NCBI RefSeq assembly: GCF_013409935.1 | Contig: NZ_JACCCO010000002.1 | Location: forward strand, 1,364,001-1,428,000 | Length of the DNA: 64,000 nucleotides | DNA from: Streptosporangium sandarakinum | Lineage (GTDB): Bacteria > Actinomycetota > Actinomycetes > Streptosporangiales > Streptosporangiaceae | Direction of reading: 5' to 3' | Shown: positions 19,002 to 26,760 of the stretch, one piece after another | How positions within the stretch are numbered: position 1 is the stretch's first letter | Layout: each line of letters starts with the position of its first letter | The notes under the pieces: generated by a model | Databases searched by the model: none | The model's input: the letters and a program-made list of their open reading frames with translations, nothing else | What the model was told of the DNA's origin: nothing | Program-made: the position numbers and the translations under genes

Positions 19002-20372
19002 TCAGTGGTTGGCGAGGAAGGCCAGCAGGTCGTGGCGGGTGAGCAGGCCGACCGGCTTGCCGTCGTCGAGCACGACCGCCGCGTCGGCCTTCTCCAGCGC
19101 CTCGACCGCGATGGAGACGGGCTCGCCCGCCCCGATCATCGGCAGCGGCTGCGACATGTGGTCGGCCAGCGGGTCGTGCGGCGAGACCTTGCCGCGGTAG
19201 AGGGCGTCGAGCAGGTCGCGCTCCAGGATCGAGCCGACCACCTCGGCGGCCATGACCGGCGGCTCCTCCTTCATCACCGGGAGCTGCGACACGCCGTACT
19301 CGCGCATGATCGAGATGGCGGTGTCCACCGACTCGTGCGGGTGGGTGTGCACGAACTCCGGCATGCCGGAGCCCTTGCGGGTCAGCACGTCCCTGACCAG
19401 GCCCTCCTCGCTGGAGGTGGTCAGGAAGCCGTAGTCGGCCATCCACTCGTCGTTGAAGATCTTCGACAGGTAGCCCCGGCCGCCGTCGGGCAGCAGCACG
19501 ACGACCACGTCGTCCGGGCCGGCCTGCTGGGCGACGCGCAGCGCGGCGACCGTCGCCATCCCGCAGGAGCCGCCGACCAGCAGCGCCTCCTCGCGGGCCA
19601 GGCGGCGGGTCATGCCGAAGGAGTCCTTGTCGGAGACCGCGATGATCTCGTCGCAGATCGTGGTGTCGTAGGTGGCCGGCCAGATGTCCTCGCCGACGCC
19701 CTCCACCAGGTACGGCCGGCCGGTGCCGCCGGAGTAGACGGAGCCCTCCGGGTCGGCGCCGATGATCTTCACGCGGCCGCCGGAGACCTCCTTGAGGTAG
19801 CGGCCGGTGCCGCTGATCGTGCCACCGGTGCCGACACCCGCCACGAAGTGGGTGATCCGCCCCTCGGTCTGCTCCCAGATCTCCGGGCCGGTGGAGTGGT
19901 AGTGGCTCTCGGGGTTGTGGGGGTTGGAGTACTGGTCGGGCTTCCAGGCGCCCGGGATCTCCCTGGCCAGGCGGTCGGAGACCGAGTAGTAGGAGTTCGG
20001 GTGGTCGGGCGAGACCGCCGTCGGGCAGACCACGACCTCGGCGCCGTAGGCGCGGAGCACCGAGATCTTGTCCTGGGCCACCTTGTCCGGCACGACGAAC
20101 AGGCACTTGTAGCCACGCTGCTGCGCCACGATGGCCAGGCCGACACCGGTGTTGCCCGAGGTGGGCTCCACGATGGTGCCGCCGGGGCGCAACTCACCGG
20201 ACTTCTCCGCAGCGTCGATCATCCGCACCGCGATCCGGTCCTTCACCGAACCACCCGGGTTGAAATACTCGACCTTGGCGAGCACCTGGGCCGGGACCCC
20301 CGCCGTCACCTTGTTGAGCCGGACGAGCGGCGTGTTGCCCATCAGATCGACGAGCGAGTCGTATACGCGCAC
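19002..20372 (-). CDS. cbs: Cystathionine beta-synthase
   Basis: 456 residues. PLP lysine K44 in NPGGSVKDR, substrate loop TSGNTGVG (about 72-79), phosphate loop GTGGTISGTGRYLKE, and GGSCGMATV are intact. Two CBS domains fill the C-terminal 120 residues, as in mycobacterial Cbs. It condenses serine (or activated serine) and homocysteine to cystathionine, so with metB it supports transsulfuration. Start GTG 20372 (MRVYDSLVDLMGNTPL) is supported by GAGGTG eight bases upstream; the open frame beyond it is not coding. Confidence 0.93.
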   Translation of the reverse strand: MRVYDSLVDLMGNTPLVRLNKVTAGVPAQVLAKVEYFNPGGSVKDRIAVRMIDAAEKSGELRPGGTIVEPTSGNTGVGLAIVAQQRGYKCLFVVPDKVAQDKISVLRAYGAEVVVCPTAVSPDHPNSYYSVSDRLAREIPGAWKPDQYSNPHNPESHYHSTGPEIWEQTEGRITHFVAGVGTGGTISGTGRYLKEVSGGRVKIIGADPEGSVYSGGTGRPYLVEGVGEDIWPATYDTTICDEIIAVSDKDSFGMTRRLAREEALLVGGSCGMATVAALRVAQQAGPDDVVVVLLPDGGRGYLSKIFNDEWMADYGFLTTSSEEGLVRDVLTRKGSGMPEFVHTHPHESVDTAISIMREYGVSQLPVMKEEPPVMAAEVVGSILERDLLDALYRGKVSPHDPLADHMSQPLPMIGAGEPVSIAVEALEKADAAVVLDDGKPVGLLTRHDLLAFLANH

Positions 20373-20392
20373 GGCGAAGATCACCTCGAAAT

Positions 20393-20421
20393 ACCATAGC
20401 TTTGTCAGCTGTTGTGTGGAA
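20393..20421 (-). promoter_or_regulatory. Candidate cbs promoter
   Basis: On the minus strand a TTCCAC-like -35, a 17-base gap and TATGGT (20398-20393) are followed after about 20 bases by the GTG start of cbs. The -35 is weak. Confidence 0.4.
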
Positions 20422-20510
20422 CGCCGCGGTCCCCGTGGGTGGCTGGGACTCGGCTGGCTGTCTTTCAAGGCCAACGCTACCGTCGTGTCGTATCGAGGGG
20501 GCAACGCCAC

Positions 20511-21485
20511 GTGATATGGACACCAGGGGCCGCACGGGCCGCGCGGCGCATCGCGGCCGCCGCCGCGGTGGGCGGAGGGGGGCTGACCGCGCTCGGCGCG
20601 CTCACCTATGGGCTGCTGTTCACCGAGGCGGTGGTGGCCCGGCGCATCGTCGGCCGCCCGCACGGCATGGAGGGCCCGCCGGCCGACGGGATCTACGGTG
20701 ACTTCGACGGCGAGCCGATCCGCATGGTGATGCTCGGCGACTCCACCTCGGTGGGGCTCGGCACCACCGACCCCGCCGACACCCCCGCGGTGCTGATGGC
20801 CTCCAGCCTGGCCGGCATCGCAGGGCGGCCGGTCCGGCTGACCGTGGTCGGCAGGTCGGGGGCGGCCTCCGTCGATCTGGGCGACCAGGTGGACCGGGCA
20901 CTGGGGGCGCTGCCCGACATCGCGGTCATCTTCATCGGCGCCAACGACGTCACCACGCAGACGCCGCCCGCGCGGGCCGTACGGCACCTGCAGAAGGCGG
21001 TGCGGCGGCTGCGGGAGGCCGGGGCCGAGGTGGTCGTGGGAACCTGCCCGGACCTCGGCACGGTCCGGCCGATCGCCCAGCCGCTGCGCTGGGTGACCCG
21101 GCGCTGGAGCCGCCAGCTCGCCGCCGCGCAGACGGTCGCGGTGGTGGAGGCCGGCGGGCGGACGGTCGCCTTCGCCGACATGCTCGGCCCGGAGTTCGAC
21201 ACGAATCCGGACGAGATGTTCGGGCCCGATCGATTCCACCCATCTGTCGAAGGCTACCTACAGGTTGCTTACGCGGTGCTACCGTCTGTAGGCAATGCGC
21301 TGGGACTGTGGCCCGAGCCTCGGCCGCGGCGCAGCGAGTCGATCTACCTCGCGGCGGCCATGGCCGCGGAGGAGCCCGGCGCCGAGGTCTCCGCGACCCG
21401 CGTCGCCGGCCGGGCCACCGGACCCCACGGACGATGGGTGACGATGCTCCGCCGGCGTCCCTGGGTCCAGCCTCGCGACGCCTGA
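20511..21485 (+). CDS. Membrane-anchored SGNH/GDSL hydrolase
   Basis: 324 residues. One N-terminal TM (about 12-38) then an SGNH fold: block I GDSTSVGLG (nucleophile Ser), Gly in GRSGA, block III GANDV, and block V DRFHPS with the Asp/His dyad. It likely removes acyl groups from a lipid or cell-wall substrate outside the membrane. GTG 20511 has GAGGGG about ten bases before it. From memory, an equivalent gene sits beside cbs in mycobacteria, so this is core gene order. Confidence 0.87.
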   Translation: MIWTPGAARAARRIAAAAAVGGGGLTALGALTYGLLFTEAVVARRIVGRPHGMEGPPADGIYGDFDGEPIRMVMLGDSTSVGLGTTDPADTPAVLMASSLAGIAGRPVRLTVVGRSGAASVDLGDQVDRALGALPDIAVIFIGANDVTTQTPPARAVRHLQKAVRRLREAGAEVVVGTCPDLGTVRPIAQPLRWVTRRWSRQLAAAQTVAVVEAGGRTVAFADMLGPEFDTNPDEMFGPDRFHPSVEGYLQVAYAVLPSVGNALGLWPEPRPRRSESIYLAAAMAAEEPGAEVSATRVAGRATGPHGRWVTMLRRRPWVQPRDA

Positions 21486-21538
21486 CCCCGGTCACCCTCC
21501 GCGTCGAGGCCGTCACGCCTCGCCCGCATTGGAGTGGA

Positions 21539-22909
21539 ATGCCCGCCATCCGGCCCCCCGCGAAACCGATCCTGGCGCTCGCCGGAGCCCTGGCCCTGTC
21601 CGGTTCCGCCCTGTCCGGCTGCTCCGGCAGCGAAGCGGCCACCCCCGCCTATCCCACCTGGCACAACCCGGACGTGAACGCGGTCAGCCGCACCGTCTCG
21701 GCCGGGGGCGTCGCCGCGACGACCTCCCTGCTGCCCGGCGGCACGTTGGAGACGGTGGCACTCGACCTCGCCTCGGGCCGGAGACTGTGGGCCCAGCCGG
21801 CGACCATGGCGGGCCGGCTGCCGGGGATGGGAGTCCCGGCCCCGGCCCTCGTCGAGACCGGCGGCGGTCAGGCCGTCGCGGTGACCGTCGATCCGTTCCG
21901 GCGCGGCCGGTGGAACGCCCTGCTCGTCGCCCGTGACGCCCGGACCGGCGCGCGGCGGTGGACCCGCCCGCTGCACTCCACGTTCGGGCCGCAGCGGTGC
22001 GGGGCGCTGGTGTGCGTGCCGGAGAACACCGCCCTGGAGACGGCCCGGATGGTCGTACTCGACCCGGCCACCGGCAAGGTGCTGTGGAGGCTCCCCGGGA
22101 TCGCCGAGGTGGAGTGGTCCGACGCCTCCCGCGCCGTCCTGCTGCGCCTGGCCCGGCACCCCGTCCTGGAGTCGCGCGACCTGAGGACCGGAAAGCTCGG
22201 CTGGAAGCTGCCGGTGGAGCAGCCGCTCGGCGCGGGGGTCGACCTCTCGGGCGGCTGGTCGTTCGGGGCGACCTCCGGCAACCTCGTCGGCTACGTCGCG
22301 CCGTACACCGACCCCTCGACGAAGAAGCCTTCCACCTTCGGGTTCTTCTCCGTCAGGACCGCCGACGGCACGGTCAACTGGATCCGCCCCTCGGTGGTGC
22401 GGGTCTACCCCAGCGGCAGCCCCGGTTTCGCGCCGGTGGTCCGCCCGGTCGACGCGCAGGGCCGGTACGGCGGGTTCGCCCGGCTCGACGCCGAGAGCGG
22501 CCGGGTCCTCGGCCAGATCCCCCCGGAACGGATCCCCGGCTCCGGCTGGTGGCTGGCCTTCCCCGAGCGGATGGACACGCTCGGCTTCCTCAAGCACGGC
22601 AAGGCCGGCACGGTCTTCGACCTCACCACCGGCCGCCCCGGCGAGATCACCGGGCGGCGCGGCTGGTCCTTCTGCGTCACCGATCCCAAGCCGCTCGCGT
22701 TGAAGAACCAGGTCCCCGGCTTCTACTCGGTGGCCTCCCTGTGCGAGTTCGACCTCGCCAAGGGGGAGAAGGTCACGCCGCGGGGGCCCGGCGCGCCGCC
22801 GGCGTGGTTCACCGGCAGCCAGAGCGGCTGGCGGATCTGGCGCGACGAGAAGGGCGGCCTGCACGGCGTCGAGGACGGCACCGGCACCGCCCCCGGCATG
22901 TACGGCTGA
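21539..22909 (+). CDS. Lipoprotein with beta-propeller repeats
   Basis: 456 residues. Signal peptide ends in LSGCSG with lipid-anchor Cys near residue 28. The mature part has repeated A/V.D..TG...W blades (LDLASGRRLWAQP, DARTGARRWTRP, DPATGKVLWRLP, DLRTGKLGWKLP, DAESGRVLGQIP), typical of PQQ-like seven- or eight-bladed propellers. Such proteins act as scaffolds or substrate-binding surfaces. ATG 21539 follows GGAG. Function is unknown. Confidence 0.85.
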   Translation: MPAIRPPAKPILALAGALALSGSALSGCSGSEAATPAYPTWHNPDVNAVSRTVSAGGVAATTSLLPGGTLETVALDLASGRRLWAQPATMAGRLPGMGVPAPALVETGGGQAVAVTVDPFRRGRWNALLVARDARTGARRWTRPLHSTFGPQRCGALVCVPENTALETARMVVLDPATGKVLWRLPGIAEVEWSDASRAVLLRLARHPVLESRDLRTGKLGWKLPVEQPLGAGVDLSGGWSFGATSGNLVGYVAPYTDPSTKKPSTFGFFSVRTADGTVNWIRPSVVRVYPSGSPGFAPVVRPVDAQGRYGGFARLDAESGRVLGQIPPERIPGSGWWLAFPERMDTLGFLKHGKAGTVFDLTTGRPGEITGRRGWSFCVTDPKPLALKNQVPGFYSVASLCEFDLAKGEKVTPRGPGAPPAWFTGSQSGWRIWRDEKGGLHGVEDGTGTAPGMYG

Positions 22910-22984
22910 GGCGGGGACGGCACCGCCCCCGCCCCGGCCATGTACGGCCGAGCCGGCCCGCACCGCCCCCGGCGTGTACGGCCG
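22874..22984 (+). repeat. Three degenerate copies of the lipoprotein's C-terminal tail
   Basis: The unit GGCACCGCCCCCGGC...TGTACGGC ends the lipoprotein at 22909 and appears again twice downstream, with TGTACGG at 22899, 22941 and 22975. The first two are 42 bases apart, in frame, so read-through of the stop would re-encode an almost identical tail (DGTGTAPGMYG, then DGTAPAPAMYG). Confidence 0.65.
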
Positions 22985-23113
22985 ACCAGTTCCGCCCCCC
23001 GGCGGATCGCCTGCCGTACAAAGTTCTGTTTTCTGCGGCCCCGGGTCGTGGCATTCGGGCTACCGCGCGGTAACCTCCGCAGGAGGAGAGGCACACGAAC
23101 CCAGGAGAGCCAC

Positions 23114-24334
23114 ATGCCCGAGGCAGTCATCGTCGCGACCGCACGCTCGCCGATCGGCCGCGCCTTCAAGGGGTCCCTCAAGGACATCCGTCCCGACGAC
23201 CTGACCGCGCAGATCATCAAGGCCGCGCTGGCGAAGGTGCCGCAGCTCGACCCGGCCGCCATCGACGACCTGATGCTCGGCTGCGGCCTGCCCGGGGGCG
23301 AGCAGGGGTACAACATGGGCCGGGTGGTCGCCACCCTCCTCGGGCTGGACGGCGTGCCCGGCACCACGATCACCCGTTACTGCTCGTCCTCGCTGCAGAC
23401 CACCCGGATGGCCCTGCACGCCATCAAGGCGGGCGAGGGCGACGTGTTCGTCTCCGCGGGCGTGGAGTGCGTCTCCCGCTTCGCCAAGGGCAACTCCGAC
23501 TCGCTGCCCGAGACGATGAACCCCCTGTTCGACGAGGCCAGGGCCCGTACGGCGCGGTCCGCCGAGGGCGGGGGCGACGTCTGGCGCGACCCGCGCGAGG
23601 ACGGCGCGCTGCCCGACATCTACATCGCGATGGGCCAGACCGCCGAGAACGTCGCCGCGCTGCGGGGCGTGTCCCGCCAGGAGCAGGACGAGTTCGGCGT
23701 CCGCTCGCAGAACCTCGCCGAGAAGGCGATCGCCAACGGCTTCTGGGAGACCGACATCACCCCGGTGACGTTGCCCGACGGGACCGTGGTGAGCAAGGAC
23801 GACGGTCCCCGGGCGGGCACCACCTACGAGGCGGTCTCGCAGCTCAAGCCGGTCTTCCGCCCCGACGGGACGGTCACCGCGGGCAACTGCTGCCCGCTGA
23901 ACGACGGCGCCGCCGCGGTGATCGTGATGAGCGACACCAAGGCCGCCGAGCTGGGCATCACCCCGCTGGCCCGGGTCGTCTCCACCGGCGTGACCGGCCT
24001 GTCCCCGGAGATCATGGGCCTCGGGCCGGTCGAGGCCTCCCGGCAGGCCCTGGCGCGGGCGGGCATGTCCATCGGCGACGTCGACCTCGTCGAGATCAAC
24101 GAGGCGTTCGCGGCCCAGGTCATCCCGTCCTACCAGGAGCTCGGCATCGACCTCGACCGGCTCAACGTCAACGGCGGCGCCATCGCGGTGGGCCACCCGT
24201 TCGGCATGACCGGCGCCCGGATCACCTCCACGCTGATCAACAGCCTGCGGTTCCACGACCGCTCGATCGGCCTGGAGACCATGTGCGTGGGCGGAGGCCA
24301 GGGCATGGCCATGGTCCTGGAGCGCCTCAGCTAG
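23114..24334 (+). CDS. Acetyl-CoA acyltransferase (thiolase, FadA-like)
   Basis: 406 residues. Acyl-accepting Cys90 (TRYCSSSLQT), EINEAFA, catalytic His in GHPFGMTGAR and second Cys in MCVGGGQG are all present, giving a complete thiolase I/II active site. It breaks 3-oxoacyl-CoA in beta-oxidation or joins acetyl-CoA units. The VGHPFG form is common in actinobacterial FadA homologs. CAGGAGAG precedes ATG 23114; TAACCT (23071-23076) is a possible -10. No acyl-CoA dehydrogenase or hydratase gene is adjacent. Confidence 0.93.
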   Translation: MPEAVIVATARSPIGRAFKGSLKDIRPDDLTAQIIKAALAKVPQLDPAAIDDLMLGCGLPGGEQGYNMGRVVATLLGLDGVPGTTITRYCSSSLQTTRMALHAIKAGEGDVFVSAGVECVSRFAKGNSDSLPETMNPLFDEARARTARSAEGGGDVWRDPREDGALPDIYIAMGQTAENVAALRGVSRQEQDEFGVRSQNLAEKAIANGFWETDITPVTLPDGTVVSKDDGPRAGTTYEAVSQLKPVFRPDGTVTAGNCCPLNDGAAAVIVMSDTKAAELGITPLARVVSTGVTGLSPEIMGLGPVEASRQALARAGMSIGDVDLVEINEAFAAQVIPSYQELGIDLDRLNVNGGAIAVGHPFGMTGARITSTLINSLRFHDRSIGLETMCVGGGQGMAMVLERLS

Positions 24335-24414
24335 GTCCTGTTCCCCGGATCGTCCCGCCCGCCGCGGTCGCTCAGGCGGAGATCCACTGAACGGGACCCG
24401 GGTTCCGCGTGCCG

Positions 24415-24449
24415 GGGCCGCCCGCGGGGTCGCACCCCGCGGGCGGCCC
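24415..24449. terminator. Strong bidirectional terminator hairpin (15-bp stem)
   Basis: Perfect 15-base arms (24415-24429, GGGCCGCCCGCGGGG, and 24435-24449) around a 5-base loop, between the convergent thiolase and F420/FMN-type oxidoreductase genes. No U-tract is seen, as is common in actinomycetes. Confidence 0.75.
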
Positions 24450-24461
24450 TCGCCGTTCCGG

Positions 24462-24497
24462 GCCGGCCCCGCGGGACCGGCCCGGCGCGGGGCCGGC
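24462..24497. terminator. Second hairpin in the same convergent gap
   Basis: Perfect 12-base arms GCCGGCCCCGCG (24462-24473) and CGCGGGGCCGGC (24486-24497), loop of 12 bases. It ends nine bases before the stop of the minus-strand gene and forms a tandem with the hairpin at 24415. Confidence 0.6.
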
Positions 24498-24505
24498 GGG
24501 GCCGC

Positions 24506-24916
24506 TCAGCCGTGCACGTCCGGTCCGGCGCGGGTGAGGTCGATCCGCATGACGACCCGCCGCTCGCGTTCCATGGCCGCCCGGTAGTCGTCCCAGTCGG
24601 GGTGCTCGCCGGAGATGTCGCGGTAGTAGGAGACGAGGTGCTCCATCGCCTCGGGCAGCGAGACGATCTCCGCGGTCCCCTCGATCTGGATCCACGGGCC
24701 GAAGAAGGCATCGGTCGTCACGCAGAGCGCCACGTTCGGGTCCCTGCGGGCGTTGCGGACCTTCGCCGCGGTCTCGCGGCTGCTGACGACGGCTCGTCCT
24801 TCGGCGTCCAGGCCCACGGTGACCGGGGACATCTGCGGGCGGCCGTCGGCGTGCCGGGTGAGCATGACGGCCCGGTGGTTGTCGCGGATGAAGTCGCGTG
24901 CTCTGTCAAGATCCAT
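24506..24916 (-). CDS. PPOX-class, F420/FMN-binding split-barrel protein
   Basis: 136 residues of the pyridoxamine-phosphate-oxidase-like split barrel: AVMLTRHADGRPQMSPVTVGLDAEG, SSRETAAKVRNARRDPNVALCV and GPWIQIEGTAEIV are characteristic. Many actinobacterial members bind F420 and reduce diverse compounds; others bind FMN or haem. ATG 24916 is preceded by GGGGG. Convergent to thiolase and codirectional with the next small gene. Substrate unknown. Confidence 0.85.
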   Translation of the reverse strand: MDLDRARDFIRDNHRAVMLTRHADGRPQMSPVTVGLDAEGRAVVSSRETAAKVRNARRDPNVALCVTTDAFFGPWIQIEGTAEIVSLPEAMEHLVSYYRDISGEHPDWDDYRAAMERERRVVMRIDLTRAGPDVHG

Positions 24917-24985
24917 GCCCCCATCATGCGGGTGGCACGGGCAAGCCCGCACCCCCGGGCGGGGCACGGGCTTGGGATAGACGAC

Positions 24986-25213
24986 TTACAGATAACGGCT
25001 GCGGCGGTGACGCTCGTGCTCGTGGACGATGGCCGCGGCGTAGCCGTGGGTCAGCCCGTGCTCTGTTGCGAGCCAGTTGGCCCGCTCGTCGCAACGGAGG
25101 AAGGACGGGCCGTTGTCGATGGCCTGGAACCACTCTGGGAGTGCGCGTCCCGTGATATCGGGAACCCTTGCGATCAGTTTGCTCTGCGTCTCCGGTGAGT
25201 GGTTCAACGACAT
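24986..25213 (-). CDS. DUF4287-type small protein
   Basis: 75 residues. Pattern HSPETQSKLIARVPDITGR ... RANWLATEHGLTHGYAAAIVHEHERHR fits the DUF4287 fold of short helical proteins, with the conserved WLxxEHGLTHGYA. GGAGG lies at a good distance before ATG 25213; the longer open frame to 25345 has no such site. Function unknown. Confidence 0.75.
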   Translation of the reverse strand: MSLNHSPETQSKLIARVPDITGRALPEWFQAIDNGPSFLRCDERANWLATEHGLTHGYAAAIVHEHERHRRSRYL

Positions 25214-25413
25214 GGACACCTCCAGGAATAGGGCTTCCTTTGCTCGACAGTGCATCACGATCCTCCGGATGGCAAGCCCCCGTCCGCAAGGGCGCCGCCG
25301 TGTTCCGTCATCCACTGCTCGCTCCTCATCAACCGTCATGCCCATCTTCCGTAAGGGAAACCCCTCTTCCCGGTAAGAAAGAACCTTCGTGCGGGAGAGC
25401 CCTCCGGGAAGCG

Positions 25414-25448
25414 CGAACCCCCGTCGGAGCGACTCCGGCGGGGGTTCG
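25414..25448 (-). terminator. Terminator of the Bax-inhibitor-like gene
   Basis: Arms CGAACCCCCG (25414-25423) and CGGGGGTTCG (25439-25448) pair perfectly; inside, CGGAG pairs with CTCCG around a CGA loop. It begins 25 bases after the minus-strand stop, with a T-rich stretch (TTCTTTCTT) further on. Confidence 0.75.
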
Positions 25449-25472
25449 GGCGGGACGGCGGCGCGGCGGTCG

Positions 25473-26255
25473 CTAGTCCCGTGTGAAGTAGCTGATCAGT
25501 CGCAGGATCTCCAGGTAGAGCCAGACCAGGGTGACCGTCAGGCCGAAGGCCATCAGCCAGGAGTACCGCTCGGGGACGCCGGCCCGCACGCCCTCCTCCA
25601 CCGAGTTGAAGTCGAGCAGCAGGAAGAAGCAGCCGATCAGGATGGCGGCGACGCTGAAGGCGTAGGACAGCAGGCCGTCACCGGTGCGCAGGCCGAGGCC
25701 GCCGTCCATGAAGTAACCGGCGATCCAGTTGACGAGCATGAGACCCATCAGCGCCAGGCCCGCGGCCACGACGAACTTGGTGAACTTCGGCGTCACCCGG
25801 ACGATCCGCAGCGCGTACACCGCGAGGGTGCCGCCGAAGGCCAGCGCCGTGCCGAGCACCGCCTGCAGGACGATGCCGTTGGTCTGCTCGTTGTAGATGT
25901 GGCTCACCACGCCGACGGCCACGCCGTAGCCGACGGCGTAGCCGAGGATCAGCACGGGGTTGGTGCTCTGCTTGAAAGAGACGATCAGGGCGAGCACCAG
26001 GCCGACGATCACGCCGAGCATCATGGCGGCGGGGCCGAGGTTCAGCGCCCAGGCCGCCGCGGCGGAGACGACCAGCGTGCCGAGCGTGATGAACCCGCGC
26101 ACGACCACGTCGTCGATCGTCATGGCCCGCTGGGCGGGCGGTGCGTACGACGGCCTGTCGTACATCCCCTGAAGCTGCTCGGGGGTCGGCGTCGGCGTGC
26201 CCCAGCCTCGCTGGTGCGCGTTCGCCTGCCGGAATACCGGGTTTCTGCTCTCCAT
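25473..26255 (-). CDS. Bax inhibitor-1/YccA-like membrane protein
   Basis: 260 residues. A 45-residue hydrophilic Pro-rich N-terminus (MESRNPVFRQANAHQRG) is followed by seven TM segments (about 50-250), ending in the acidic/basic WLYLEILRLISYFTRD. The MTIDDVV...F.TLG and SFKQSTNPVLILGYA regions match actinobacterial Bax1-I proteins. The family forms a pH-regulated calcium leak channel in some bacteria; here that is an extrapolation. GGAGG precedes ATG 26255. Confidence 0.87.
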   Translation of the reverse strand: MESRNPVFRQANAHQRGWGTPTPTPEQLQGMYDRPSYAPPAQRAMTIDDVVVRGFITLGTLVVSAAAAWALNLGPAAMMLGVIVGLVLALIVSFKQSTNPVLILGYAVGYGVAVGVVSHIYNEQTNGIVLQAVLGTALAFGGTLAVYALRIVRVTPKFTKFVVAAGLALMGLMLVNWIAGYFMDGGLGLRTGDGLLSYAFSVAAILIGCFFLLLDFNSVEEGVRAGVPERYSWLMAFGLTVTLVWLYLEILRLISYFTRD

Positions 26256-26519
26256 CACTGCCTCCACGCTGCGACCTGCACGATGAATGATCGGATCGGT
26301 CGTCACACGGCCGTATCGCATTGATCTTCGTTGGACCGGCCCCGCGGACACGGGGCCGGCGTTCGCCGCCGGGCAGGCCGTACGGCTACCGCCGTAGATC
26401 TCAACGCATGGGCCATCCGTGCGGTTCCCGTCTTTCCCGCCGGATCTCCGGATCTCAGGCCGGCGGCCTTCCGGCCGGGCGGGAACCCCCGGGGGACGGC
26501 GCCGGGCAAGATCGGCAAG

Positions 26520-26592
26520 TGCCCCCGGAGGGACTCGAACCCTCACTCGAACCCTTTTAAGGGGTTTGCCTCTGCCGTTGGGCTACGGGGAC
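26520..26592 (-). tRNA. tRNA with anticodon UAA and short (class I) variable loop
   Basis: A full cloverleaf folds from 73 bases: 7-bp acceptor stem (one G-U pair), 3-bp D stem with GG in the loop, anticodon stem AACCC/GGGTT with loop CTTAAAA, 5-base variable loop CGAGT, T arm GAGGG-TTCGAGT-CCCTC, discriminator A. U33 fixes anticodon UAA (26559-26557), reading UUA (Leu). True bacterial tRNA-Leu is class II with a long variable arm, so charging with leucine is doubtful. The 3' CCA is not encoded (CTT follows). Identity is therefore uncertain; a good -10 suggests it is expressed. Confidence 0.8.
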
Positions 26593-26598
26593 GCCGCA

Positions 26599-26604
26599 AT
26601 CATA
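26599..26604 (-). promoter_or_regulatory. -10 element of the tRNA gene
   Basis: TATGAT on the minus strand ends seven bases before the first base of the tRNA, placing the transcription start at or next to the mature 5' end. The -35 is not clear. Confidence 0.55.
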
Positions 26605-26678
26605 CGTAACGGACCACTCATCCGAGGAGCACAGCTTTGTATCAGGCGTCACACAAACCATGATCGATGTATGCGATA

Positions 26679-26712
26679 GAGCCCCCGGAAGGACAGGGCC
26701 TTCCGGGGGCTC
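26679..26712 (-). terminator. Terminator of ndh
   Basis: Perfect 14-base arms GAGCCCCCGGAAGG (26679-26692) and CCTTCCGGGGGCTC (26699-26712) with a 6-base loop, starting about 50 bases after the ndh stop and upstream of the tRNA promoter. Confidence 0.8.
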
Positions 26713-26760
26713 GGGTCGCGGGGTCCGGCACGCCGCGCGGGGGCGGTCCGGGCCGTGGGA

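Noticed and set aside
26520..26592. Calling the tRNA a normal tRNA-Leu (bldA-like)
   Set aside because: The variable loop is only five bases; class II tRNA-Leu needs a long arm.
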